Origin: Triticum aestivum
Taxonomy: Eukaryota > Streptophyta > Magnoliopsida > Poales > Poaceae
Assembly (NCBI RefSeq): GCF_018294505.1
Contig: NC_057802.1
Span: 316,232,921 to 316,296,920, forward strand
DNA length: 64,000 bases
Direction: 5' to 3'
Below the pieces are notes generated by a model, which did not search any database, was not told where the DNA came from, and worked only from the letters and a program-made list of their open reading frames with translations. Shown here piece by piece: positions 23,639-33,811 of the stretch. Positions within the stretch are counted from its first letter, which is position 1. The number at the start of each line of letters is the position of its first letter. The position numbers were made by a program, and so were the translations under genes.

Positions 23639-23881
23639 ATGTTAGAAGGTGCTAAATCAATAGGTGTCGGAGCTGCTACAATTGCTTTAGCCGAAGCTGC
23701 TGTCGGTATTGGTAACGTCCTCTTTTCTTTGATTCATTCCGTGGCACGAAATCCATCATTGGCCAAACAATCATTTGGTTATGCCATTTTGGGCTTTGCT
23801 CTCACCGAAGCTATTGCATTGTTTGCCCCAATGATGGCCTTTCTGATCTCATTCGTTTTCCGATCGCCTAAAAAGTCATGA
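23639..23881 (+). pseudogene. atp9 (ATP synthase c-ring subunit), unedited and decayed
   Basis: Subunit c of the mitochondrial F0 rotor, two transmembrane helices of about 74 residues. The ATG at 23639 (MLEGAKSIG) is the family start; an upstream in-frame ATG at 23609 is not. The proton-binding Glu is kept (FALTEAIAL, residue 57). Damage includes G19E in the glycine-rich helix 1 motif (AEAAVGIGN instead of AGAAVGIGN), A10V and S29F. Residues S7, S45, P64 and S71, and the CGA codon at R75, sit where grass atp9 transcripts are edited from C to U; editing of R75 would create the normal stop. Here the frame runs on to a TGA at 23879-23881. The unedited Cs show that this copy came from DNA and not from edited RNA. 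Confidence 0.88.
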
Positions 23882-23941
23882 GATCAAAAAAGAAATGTGA
23901 GAATGTAGTTACAGTTAAAAAAAGTCAATATCTCGTTCTCT

Positions 23942-24022
23942 TGGTCCATGATGGCCTTTTTATTGATTTTGACGATTGGATCTCTCTATGAATGGAAAAG
24001 GGGTGCTTCGGATCAGGAGTAA
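23942..24022 (+). pseudogene. nad3, 3' fragment only
   Basis: The last 26 codons of NADH dehydrogenase subunit 3 (complex I) are recognisable: WSMMAFLLILTIG, SLYEWKRGASD and the stop at 24020-24022. The upstream sequence is not nad3, so the gene is broken at about 23940. The next-to-last residues read DQE where DRE or DWE is usual. The normal neighbour of nad3 in angiosperm mitochondria, rps12, does not follow. A recombined tail like this is common in mitochondrial genomes. Confidence 0.85.
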
Positions 24023-24103
24023 CCACTTTTGAAAGGGCAGAGGGGGGAAAAGTAAAGTCTAAGAGACATATGGCATGAAAAGGAAATCCAATTTCGGTAA
24101 GAC

Positions 24104-24286
24104 TTGATCTATCATCTGATTCTTGTTTTTCAGTGGGGGGGACTTTTCATAGTTATCATTGTGATAGCTGCTTTAGTAGTAGCTCCCTCCTTGATCGTGA
24201 CAGATCAGGTTAGGAAAGCACTACTTGAAGTGATTCTGTCACTTTTACAATATGTTTTGATATATGGTGCCACGCTGATTGAATAA
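24104..24286 (+). CDS. Unknown 60-codon hydrophobic ORF
   Basis: It contains one clear hydrophobic segment (LFIVIIVIAALVVAPSLIV) and a second weaker one near the C-terminus (LLQYVLIYGATLI). The start codon is not certain. I recognise no family. It lies between the nad3 tail and the 169-codon ORF and may be a chimeric mitochondrial reading frame or chance. Small membrane ORFs of this kind next to atp genes are of interest in plant mitochondria. Confidence 0.3.
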   Translation: MIYHLILVFQWGGLFIVIIVIAALVVAPSLIVTDQVRKALLEVILSLLQYVLIYGATLIE

Positions 24287-24315
24287 ATGGTACCGGCCCT
24301 CTGGGGGCAGGAGCG

Positions 24316-24825
24316 ATGTGGGACCATGGGCACAAGGGGCTTGAAAGTCCTTCCCGTTCGGGGCAGGAAACGTACAAAGCCCCACATGTTAATCTAATGC
24401 TATCATCTGATAGTGATAGTGAGAGCGTTAACCAAAGGGGTGGGAGCGATGTGCCTCCTTTAACTATTGACTTGAACCGACCGGCTCAGGATCAGGAAGA
24501 TATTAGGCAATATGCTGAATCCATAAAGGATTTTGGAATTGACGAGCAATTCGAGAATTTCAAAAGGAATGATTCCACTTCCCCGCTCTATGATCAATTA
24601 TGTGCCTACGTTGGAGATGCTGATGTTGTCAAAAACAAGTGTATCCGAGAGATCTCGGAGAACTTTCATTCAACAGACGATGGGTTAATTGATTTCGTCA
24701 ATCAGACGTATGACACTGAAGGGCAAAGAAGAGTTATATTTGATCTTATCAAGCTTAATTTTCAGGATGAGCTTGATAAGATCCCACCCGAACTAGAACA
24801 AAATGAAAATCAAGAGGAGGAATGA
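24316..24825 (+). CDS. Unknown 169-codon mitochondrial ORF, intact
   Basis: It is open from ATG 24316 to the stop at 24825. A second ATG at codon 28 (MLSSDSDSES) precedes the part that looks protein-like, and the first 27 codons may not belong. The C-terminal two thirds are acidic and hydrophilic (PLTIDLNRPAQDQEDIRQ, then KDFGIDEQFENF, then EISENFHSTDDGLIDF, ending ENQEEE) with helix-forming periodicity, no membrane segment and no motif I know. It is notable for lacking internal stops while cox1, atp1 and the orf256-like gene are broken. It could be a conserved grass mitochondrial ORF or a recently captured nuclear fragment. Function unknown. Confidence 0.5.
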   Translation: MWDHGHKGLESPSRSGQETYKAPHVNLMLSSDSDSESVNQRGGSDVPPLTIDLNRPAQDQEDIRQYAESIKDFGIDEQFENFKRNDSTSPLYDQLCAYVGDADVVKNKCIREISENFHSTDDGLIDFVNQTYDTEGQRRVIFDLIKLNFQDELDKIPPELEQNENQEEE

Positions 24826-24892
24826 ATGGTAGCCATCATCATCATTCTCTTTTTCATTATAAAGATAAAGGGATTCATTTGAAGAGTTAGTT

Positions 24893-24908
24893 GGCCGGCC
24901 TACCGGCC
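24893..24908 (+). other. Stem-loop, covarying partner of the one after cox1
   Basis: GGCCGG, loop CCTA, CCGGCC form a perfect six-pair hairpin inside the repeat of TTCATTTGAAGAGTTAGTTGG, 68 bases after the 169-codon ORF. Compare 16347-16362. Confidence 0.65.
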
Positions 24909-24965
24909 CACAGATGTAGCGAAAGAGATAGAGGTTGCCTCTCTTCTGGAACTGCAAAATCAAAG

Positions 24966-25034
24966 TCGCGATCAGATAGGTATCTATCCGGACGAAAATC
25001 CGGAAAGCGCTGGTTCAATCCCGGCTCGTGACAC
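24966..25034 (+). tRNA. tRNA-like structure, Phe-type anticodon arm, probably degenerate
   Basis: Seen: a 7-bp acceptor stem (GTCGCGA at 24966-24972 with TCGTGAC at 25027-25033, one G-T pair), a discriminator A, a textbook T arm (GCTGG, loop TTCAATC, CCGGC, 25010-25026), a five-base variable region, and an anticodon-type stem CCGGA/TCCGG around CGAAAA. The loop is one base short; a lost T before GAA would give a GAA (Phe) anticodon. The D arm is collapsed to AGAT, AGGT, ATCT. Total 69 nt. It does not match the mitochondrial or chloroplast trnF sequences I know. It could be a tRNA-like t-element, which in plant mitochondria guides 3' end processing, or a decayed tRNA. Confidence 0.45.
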
Positions 25035-25089
25035 GCGAGGTATGCTCGCTAGCAGAAAAAAGGAAAGGGAAAGATGTAATATGCGTTTA

Positions 25090-25094
25090 TGTAG
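25090..25094. repeat. Target-site duplication TGTAG, left copy
   Basis: It matches 35333-35337 on the other side of the Athila-type element. Confidence 0.95.
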
Positions 25095-26613
25095 TGATAC
25101 GTCCATTTTGCATCATGCTTTTATATTGATATTTATTGCATTATGGGCTGTTATTACACATTATGTCACAATACTTATGCCTATTCTCTCTTATTTTACA
25201 AGGTTTACATAAGGAGGGAGAATGCCAGCAGCTGGAATTCTGGGCTGGAAAAGGAGCAAACATTAGAGACCTATTCTGCACAACTCCAAAAGTCCTGAAA
25301 CTCCACGAAAGTTATTTTTGGAAATAATAAAAAATACTGAGCAGAAGAAATACCTGAGGGGGCCCACACCCTGGCCACGAGGGGGGGCCGCGCCCTACCC
25401 CCCGGGCACGCCCCCTGCCTCGTGGGCCCCCTATTGGCCCTCCGGTGCCCATCTTCTGCTATATGAAGTCTTTCGTCCGAAGAAAAATCAGAAGCAAGCT
25501 TTCAGGACGAGACTCCGCCACCACGAGGCGGAACCTTGGCGGAACCAATCTAGGGCTCCGACAGAGCTGTTCTGCCGGGGACACTTCCCTCCGGCAGGGG
25601 GAAATCATCGCCATCGTCATCACCAACGCTCCTCTCATCGGGAGAGGGCAATCTCCATCAACATCTTCACCAGCACCATCTCCTCTCAAACCCTAGTTCA
25701 TCTCTTGTATCCAATTCTTGTCTCTAAGTCTGGGATTGGTACCTGTAGGTTACTAGTAGTGTTGATTACTCCTTGTAGTTGATGCTAGTTGGTTTATTTG
25801 GTGGAAGATCATACGTTCAGATCCTATATGCATAATAATACTCCTCTGATTATGAACATGAATATGCTTTGTGAGTAGTTACGTTTGTTCCTGAGGACAT
25901 GGGAGAAGTCTTGCTATTAGTAGTCATGTGAATTTGGTATTCGTTCGATATTTTGATGAGATGTATGTTGTCTCTCCTCTAGTGGTGTTATGTGAATGTC
26001 GACTACATGACACTTCACCATTATTTGGGCCTAGAGGAAGGCATTGGGAAGTAATAAGTAGATGATGGGTTGCTAGAGTGACAGAAGCTTAAACCCTAGT
26101 TTATGCGTTGCTTCGTAAGGGGCTGATTTGGATCCACATGTTTCATGCTATGGTTAGGTTTACCTTAATACTTCTTTTGTAGTTGCGGATGCTTGCAATA
26201 GGGGTTAATCATAAGTGGGATGCTTGTCCAAGTAAGGACAGTACCCAAGCACCGGTCCACCCACATATCAAATTATCAAAGTACCGAACACGAATCATAT
26301 GAACGTGATGAAAACTAGCTTGACGATAATTCCCATGTGTCCTCGGGAGCGCTTTTCTCCATATAAGAGTTTGTCCAGGCTTGTCCTTTGCTACAAAAAG
26401 GATTGGGCCACCTTGCTGCACTTTATTTACTTTTGTTACTTGTTGCTCGTTACAAATTATCCTATCACAAAACTATCTGTTACCTATAATTTCAGTGCTT
26501 GCAGAGAATACCTTGCTAAAAACCGCTTATCATTTCCTTCTGCTCCTTGTTGGGTTCGACACTCTTACTTATCTAAAGGACTACGATAGATACCCTATAC
26601 TTGTGGGTCATCA
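25095..26613 (+). repeat. 5' LTR of the Athila-type element
   Basis: 1519 bp, TGATACGTCC to GGGTCATCA. It aligns along its whole length with 33812-35332. Most differences are transitions at CG sites. Confidence 0.95.
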
Positions 26614-26624
26614 AGACTCTTTTC

Positions 26625-26642
26625 TGGCGCCGTTGCCGGGGA
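26625..26642 (+). other. Primer-binding site, Asp tRNA type
   Basis: TGGCGCCGTTGCCGGGGA starts 12 bases after the LTR end. This motif is the usual primer site of Athila-lineage elements in grasses, attributed to Asp tRNA. Confidence 0.85.
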
Positions 26643-26720
26643 GTGAAGCGCCTTTGGTAGGTGGAACTTGGTAAGGAAAAAATTTATATAGTGTGCTGAA
26701 ATTTACTGTCACTTGTTACT

Positions 26721-28550
26721 ATGGAAAGTAATCCTCTGAGGGGCTTCTTCGGGGTATTCTTCACCCCGACCATTAGAGCAAAGAGTTTCTCCTCAACCTA
26801 CTGAACCTACTAAAAATGAAAATGTCTACTTTGAAATTCCTTCGAGTATGTTAGAAAAACTGCTGGCTAATCCTTTTGCAGGAGACGGAATAGTGCATCC
26901 TGATGAGCACCTAATATATGTGGATGAAGTTTGTGGATTATTTAGGCTTGCAGGTGTGCCCGATGATGTTATTAAGAAGAAGGTCTTCCCTTTATCTTTG
27001 AAGGGAGATGCATTGACATGGTATAGGCTATGTGATGATATGGGATCATGGAACTACAAACGATTGAAATTGGAATTTCATCAGAAGTTTTATCCTATGC
27101 ATCTTGTTCATCGTGATCGCAATTATATATATAATTTTTGGCCTCGCGAAGGAGAAAGCATCGCTCAAGCTTGGGGAGGCTTAAATCAATGTTATATTCA
27201 TGCCCCAATCATGAGCTTCCAAGAGAAATAATTATTCAAAATTTCTATGCTCGGCTTTCTGATAACAATCCGACCATGCTCGATACTTCTTGTGCTGGCT
27301 CTTTTATGATGAAGACTATTGAATTCAAATGGGATTTATTGGAAAGAATTAAACGCAACTCTGAAGATTGGGATATCGACCAAGGTAAGGAGTCAGGTAT
27401 GACACCTAAGTTTGATTGTGTTAAATCTTTTATGGATACCGATGTTTTCCGTAAATTTAGCACTAAATATGGACTTGACTCTGAGATAGTAGCTTCTTTC
27501 TGTGAATCTTTTGCTGCTCATATTGATCTCCCTAAGGAGAAGTGGTTTAAATATCATCCTCCCATAGAAGTGAAAGTAGCTGCACCTATTAAAGTTGAAG
27601 AAAATACTATCACTTATAATGATCCTATTGTTCCTACTGCTTATGTTGAGAAACCACCATTCCCTGTTAGGATAAAAGATCATGCTAAAGCTTCAACTAT
27701 GGTTCATAAAAGCAATATTAGAACCTATACACCTCCTGAGCAAGTTAAAGTTGAACCTAATATTGCTACTGTTAAAGATCTCTTGTCTGATAATATTGAT
27801 GGGTATGTTATTCATTTCTGTAGTGAGACTGCTAGAATTGCTAAACCTTGTGCTAAAGATAAACATAGACCTGTGGTAGGCATGCCTGTTATTTCTGTTA
27901 AAATAGGAGATCATTGTTATCATGGCTTATGTGATTTGGGTGCTAGTGCTAGTGCAATACCTATCGACTTATACAAAGAAATTATGCATGATATTGCACC
28001 TACTGAGTTAGAAGATATTGATGTCACAATTAAACTTGCCAATAGAGATACTATTTCACCCATGGGAATTGTTAGAGATGTTGAAGTCTTGTGTGGGAAA
28101 ACTAAATATCCTGCTGATTTTCTTGTTCTTGGTTCCCCACAAGATAGCTTTTGTCCCATTATATTTGGTAGACCCTTCTTGAACACTGTTAATGCTAAGA
28201 TAGATTGCGAAAAGGATGTTGTTACTATTGGTTTGGGTGATATGTCTCATGAGTTTAATTTTTCTAAATTTCATAGACAACACCGTGAAGAGGAATTGCC
28301 TAGTAAAGATGAAATTATTGGCCTTGCTTCTATTGCCGTACCTCCTAGTGATCCTTTAGAACAATATTTGCTAGACCATGAAAATGATATGTTTATGAAT
28401 GAAAGAAGGGAAATAGATGAAGTATTCTTTAAACAAGAACCTATCCTGAAGCACAATTTGCCTGTTGAAATCCTAGGGGATCCTCCTACACCCAAGGGCG
28501 ATCCTGTGTTTGAGCTTAAACCGTTACCTGATACTCTTAAATATGCTTAG
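26721..28550 (+). pseudogene. gag-protease of the Athila-type element, frameshifted
   Basis: The likely start is ATG 26721 (MESNPLRG). The frame shifts near 26740, is open as 26848-27231, shifts again at a G run near 27175, and is then open to TAG 28548-28550. The capsid domain is clear (FPLSLKGDALTWYRLC, then YKRLKLEFHQKFYP). The aspartic protease lies in the second half (PVVGMPVISVKIGDHCYHG, then LCDLGASASAIP with the DLGA active-site variant of this lineage). The second frame is the same as that of the RT downstream, so gag-pro-pol was one reading frame and the TAG replaces a sense codon. Confidence 0.88.
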
Positions 28551-31471
28551 CTTGATGAGCAAAAGATATATCCTGTTATTATTAGTGCTAATCTTTCAGA
28601 GCATGAAGAAGAAAGATATACCCTGTTATTATTGAAAACTCTGAAGAAGCACCGGCCTGCTATTGGATATACTCTTGATGATCTTAAGGGCATTAGTCCC
28701 ACTCTATGTCAACACAAAATAAATTTGGAGAAAGATGCCAAACCAGTTCGTGATCACCAACGCCGGCTGAATCCTAAGATGAAAGAAGTGGTAAGAAAGG
28801 AAATACTGAAGCTTCTTGAGGAAGGTATTATTTATCCCATTGCTGATAGTCAGTGGGTAAGTCCTGTCCATTGTGTCCCTAAAAAGGGAGGTATTACCGT
28901 TGTTCCTAATGATAAAGATGAATTGATCCCGCAAAGAATTATTACAGGTTATAGGATGGTAATTGATTTGCACAAATTAAATAAGGCTACTAAAAAGGAT
29001 CATTACCCCTTACCTTTTATTGATCAAATGCTAGAAAGATTATCCAAACATACACATTTTTGCTTTCTAGATGGTTATTCTGGTTTCTCTCAAATACCTG
29101 TGTCAGCCGATGATCAATCAATGACCACTTTTACTTGCCCTTTCGGTACTTTTGCTTATAGACGTATGCCTTTTGGTTTATGTAATGCACCTGCTACCTT
29201 TCAAAGATGCATGATGGCTATATTCTCTGACTTTTGTGAAAAGATTTGTGAGGTTTTCATGGATGATTTCTCCGTCTATGGATCCTCTTTTGATGATTGC
29301 TTGAGCAACCTTGATTGAGTTTTGTAGAGATGTGAAGAAACTAACCTTGTCTTGAATTGGGAGAAGTGCCACTTTATGGTTAATGAAGGTATTGTCTTGG
29401 GGCATAAAGTTTCTGAAAGAGGTATTGAAGTTGATAAAGCCAGGTTGATGCTATTGAAAAGATGCCATGTCCCAAGGACATCAAAGGTATAAGAAGTTTC
29501 CTTGGTCACGCCGGTTTTTATAGGAGGTTCATTAAGGACTTCTCAAAAATTTCTCGACCTCTGACTAATTTATTACAAAAGGATATACGATTTGTCTTTG
29601 ATGATGATTGTGTAGAAGCATTTGAAATACTTAAGAAAGCATTGATCTCTGCACCTATTGTTCAGCCACCTGATTGGAATTTACCCTTTGCAATTATGTG
29701 TGATGCTAGTGATTATGCTGTAGGTGCTGTTCTAGGGAAAAGAGTTGATAAGAAATTAAATGTTATTCAATATGCTAGTAAAACTCTAGACAATGCCCAG
29801 AGAAATTATGCTACTACTGAAAAAGAATTCTTAGCAGTTGTATTTGCTTGTGATAAGTTCAGACCTTATATTGTTGATTCTAAAGTAACTATTCACACTG
29901 ATCATGTTGCTATTAAATATCTTATGGAAAAGAAAGATGCTAAACCTAGACTTATTAGATGGGTTCTCTTGCTACAAGAATTTGATTTGCATATTATTGG
30001 TAGAAAGGGAGCTGAGAACCCCATTGCAGATAACTTGTCTAGGTTAAATAATGTTCTTGATGACCCACTACCTATTAATGATAGCTTTCCTGATGAGCAA
30101 TTAAATGTCATAAATGCTTCTCGTACTGCTCCATGGTATGCTGATTATGCTAATTACATCGTTGCTAAATTTATACCACCTAGTTTCACATACCAGCAAA
30201 AGAAAAAGTTTTTCTATGATTTGAGACATTACTTTTGGGATGACCCACATCTTTATAAAGAAGGAGTAGATGGTGTTATTAGACGTTGTGTACCTGAGCA
30301 TGAACAGGAACAGATCCTACGCAAGTGTCATTCCGAGGCTTATGGAGGACACCATGCTGGAGATAGAACTGCACATAAGGTATTGCAATCCGGTTTTTAT
30401 TGGCCTACTCTCTTCAAGGATGCCCGTAAGTTTGTTTTATCTTGTGATGAATGTCAAAGAATTGGTAATATTAGTAGACGCCAAGAAATGCCTATGAATT
30501 ATTCACTTGTTATTGAACCATTTGATGTTTGGGGCTTTGATTATATGGGACCTTTTCCTGCCTCTAATGGATATACACATATTTTAGTTGCTGTTGATTA
30601 CGTTACTAAGTGGGTAGAAGCTATTCCAACTAGTAGTGCTGATCATAACACATCTATTGAAATGCTTAAAGAAGTTATTTTTTCGAGGTTTGGAGTCCCT
30701 AGATATTTAATGACTGATGGTGGTTCACATTTTATTCATGGTGCTTTTCGTAAAATGCTTGCTAAGTATGATGTTAATCATAGAATTGCATCTCCTTATC
30801 ACCCACAGTCTAGTGGTCAAGTAGAATTGAGTAATAGAGAGCTCAAATTAATTTTGCAAAAGATTGTTAATAGATCTAGAAAGAATTGGTCCAAGAAACT
30901 TGGTGATGCATTATGGGCCTACAGAACTGCATATAAAAATCCTATGGGTATGTTTCCGTATAAAATGGTTTATGGTAAAGCATGTCACTTACCTCTCGAA
31001 CAAGAACATAAGGCTTATTGGGCTATTAAAGAGCTCAATTATGATTTCAAACTTGCTGGTGAGAAGAGGTTATTTGACATTAGCTCACTTGATGAATGGA
31101 GAACCCAAGCTTATGAGAATGCCAAATTGTTTAAAGAAAAAGTTAAAAGATGGCATGACAAAACGATACAAAAGTGTGAGTTTAATGTAGGTGATTATGT
31201 ATTGCTATACAACTCTCGTTTAAGATTTTTTGCAGGAAAACTTCTCTCTAAATGGGAAGGCCCTTACATTATCGAGGAGGTCTATCGTTCCGATGCCATA
31301 AAAATCAACAACTTCGAAGGCACAAATCCAAAGGTGGTGAACGGTCTAAGAATTAAACATTATATCTCAGGTAATCCCATAAATGTTGAAACCAATGTTA
31401 TTGAAACCGTAACCCCGAAGGAATACATAAGGGACACTTTCCGGAATGTTTCAGACTCCGAAAAGGAATAG
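28551..31471 (+). pseudogene. pol (RT, RNase H, integrase) of the Athila-type element
   Basis: From 28551 the frame is open through the RT: LLEEGIIYPIADSQWVSPV, GYRMVIDLHKLNKATKKDHY, FLDGYSGFSQIPV, MPFGLCNAPATFQRCM and the catalytic FMDDF. Stops TGA (29316-29318) and TAG (29325-29327) follow, both explained by C-to-T, and a one-base loss near 29440. From 29462 a 669-codon frame is intact: RT connection ([16 protein letters not shown]), RNase H ([36 protein letters not shown]), integrase zinc finger ([16 protein letters not shown]), and catalytic Asp (FDYMGPF), Asp (MTDGGSHF) and Glu ([10 protein letters not shown]). It lacks a chromodomain. Confidence 0.93.
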
Positions 31472-31797
31472 GTATGCGGTACGGTAAGTAAACCGACTCC
31501 AAAACAGTTCTAATGGCAATTTTTCTCCATTTTGGAATATTTAGAAAAATAGAAAAATAAGAAGCAGTCCGGGAAGCACACGAGGGCTCCACGAGGGCGG
31601 AGGGCGCGCCCTACCCCCTGGGCGCGCCCCCCTGCCTCGTGGGCACCTCGTGCGCTCTCCGGACTCCGTTTTCTTGCACGATACGTATTTTGGTCGGTAA
31701 AAATTCATTATATAATCTCCCGGAGGTTTTGACTCCTGTATCACGTAATTATCCTCTGTTCGTGTTTCAAGCTATTGCTGCTGCAGATTAGAGCAAC

Positions 31798-32250
31798 ATG
31801 TCTTCTCAAGAGTCAATCGGGAAGAGCCGGGTGTCTCATTCGGCATCGAGATCAAGGACAAACAGCGATGCCGACCACTTTGGGCCAGCAACGGAGGAAG
31901 AGATGGAGGCTGGTTTGAAGAGGATAGATGCCATGGAGGAGGATCAAGAAGTCACTTCTCGCTTCCGAGATGGATTCACAATGGGGGAACTACAGAGCTC
32001 AGCTATTCCAAACTCGGTTATCCCTTCCAATGTTAGATTTCCTTCTTATGAAAATATGAAGAAGAGTGTCACTTGTTCTCCCGCAGCTATGCAACACCCT
32101 TGGGTGCAAGGAGCTTTAGCCGTTACAGGAAAGCTTCGTAAGGAAATAATGGACCTCAAGCAGCAAGTCAATAAGCTCGAGGAGGAGAATCGTATCCAGA
32201 GGGGCATCATCGCCAAGAATATTACACCATCACCGAAAAGGAAGATATAA
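31798..32250 (+). CDS. Third ORF of the Athila-type element, coiled-coil protein
   Basis: 150 codons, open, starting MSSQESIGKSR, 330 bases after pol on the same strand. The N-terminus is Ser/Arg rich. The C-terminal third has a heptad-like helix (LRKEIMDLKQQVNKLEEEN) ending in basic residues (SPKRKI). It has no signal peptide or membrane segment, so it is not an envelope, although it sits where some Athila elements carry an env-like ORF. It may be a structural or nucleic-acid-associated accessory protein. I know of no assigned function. Confidence 0.6.
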   Translation: MSSQESIGKSRVSHSASRSRTNSDADHFGPATEEEMEAGLKRIDAMEEDQEVTSRFRDGFTMGELQSSAIPNSVIPSNVRFPSYENMKKSVTCSPAAMQHPWVQGALAVTGKLRKEIMDLKQQVNKLEEENRIQRGIIAKNITPSPKRKI

Positions 32251-33801
32251 TCACATGGGTATGGGCACTCCCCTTGGCAACTGCCAAGCTTGGGGTAGAT
32301 GCCCCGGTATCGTATCACCATCACATCTCCTATCTTTACTATTTTTCTTAGTTCGATCCTTTTAGTAATATCTTGATCTAGTAGAATAAAGTTTTTGGCA
32401 TGATCTAATTTTGAGTTTTGCTTTATGATCCCTCTATGTAATCGAGTCCGTGAGCTATATAATAAAGATTAGTGTTGAGTCAAGGGCTTGATTGTCTTGC
32501 TATGATTTTGAGTGAATAAAAGAAAAGAGAAAGAACAAAAAGAAACAAAGAGATCATATTGATTTTATGGAGAGTAATGACTTCACATAGAAAGAGTATG
32601 ATGATTAAAAGTTGTTGAGAGTTGACAAACATAGCTTTGGTCATCGTTGCAATTAATAGGAAGTAATAAAGAAAGAGAGGTTTCACATATAAATATACTA
32701 TCTTGGACATCTTTTATGATTGGGAGCACTCATTAAAATATGACATGCTAAAGAGTTGATGTTGGACAAGGAAGACAACGTAATGGGTTATGTTTTCTTA
32801 TATCTGAGATAAAGTATATTGTCATGGATCACCCAACATGTTGAGCTTGCCTTTCCCCCTCATGCTAGCCAAATTCTTTGCACCAAGTAGAGATACTACT
32901 TGTGCTTCCAAATACCCCTAAAACCAGTTTTGCCATGAGAGTCCACCATATCTACCTATGGATTGAGTAAGATCCTTCAAGTAAGTTGTCATCGGTGCAA
33001 GCAATAAAAATTGCTCTCTAAATATGTATGATTGATTGGTGTGGAGGAAATAAGCTTTATACGATCTTGTGATGTGGAAGAAATAAAAGCGACGGACTGC
33101 ATAATAAAGGTTCATATCACAAGTGGCAATATAAAGTGACGTTCTTTCGCATTAAGATTTTGTGCATCCAACCTTGAAAGTGCATGGCAACCTCTGCTTC
33201 CCTCTGCGAAGGGCCTATCTTTTATTATCTTCTACCTTATGCAAGAGTCATGGTGATCTTCACCTTTCCTTTTTACATTTTATCCTTTGGCAAGCACAGT
33301 ATGTTGGAAATATCCTGATATATATATCTAATTGGATGTAAGTTAGCATGAATTATTATTGTTGACATTACCCTTGAGGTAAAAGGTTGGGAGGCGAAAC
33401 TATAAGCCCCTATCTTTCTCTGTGTCCGATTAAAACTCCGTAACCACAAGTATTGCGTGAGTGTTAGCAATTATGAAAGACTAAATGATAGTTGAGTATG
33501 TGGGCTTGCTAAAAGGCTCTGACATAGACTCTTTCTGATGTTATGATAAATTGCAATTGCTTCAGTGACTGAGATTATAGTTTGTTAGTTTTCAATAAAG
33601 TTTCTGATTCATACTTGACATTGTGGATAGATTATTACTTGAGCATAAGAAATCATATGACAATATCCATATATGTTGTTGTTATAAGAATGATCATGAT
33701 GCCCTCATGTCCGTATTTTATTTTATCGACACCTCTACCTCTAAACATGTGGACATATTTATCGTTATCGGCTTTCGCTTGAGGACAAGCGAGGTCTAAG
33801 C
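32251..33801. other. 3' non-coding region of the Athila-type element
   Basis: AT-rich, no ORF above about 90 codons and no domain. Long untranslated regions before the 3' LTR are usual for Triticeae members of this lineage. Confidence 0.7.
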
Positions 33802-33811
33802 TTGGGGGAGT
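33802..33811 (+). other. Polypurine tract
   Basis: TTGGGGGAGT directly precedes the 3' LTR, in the place and with the composition of a plus-strand primer. Confidence 0.8.
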
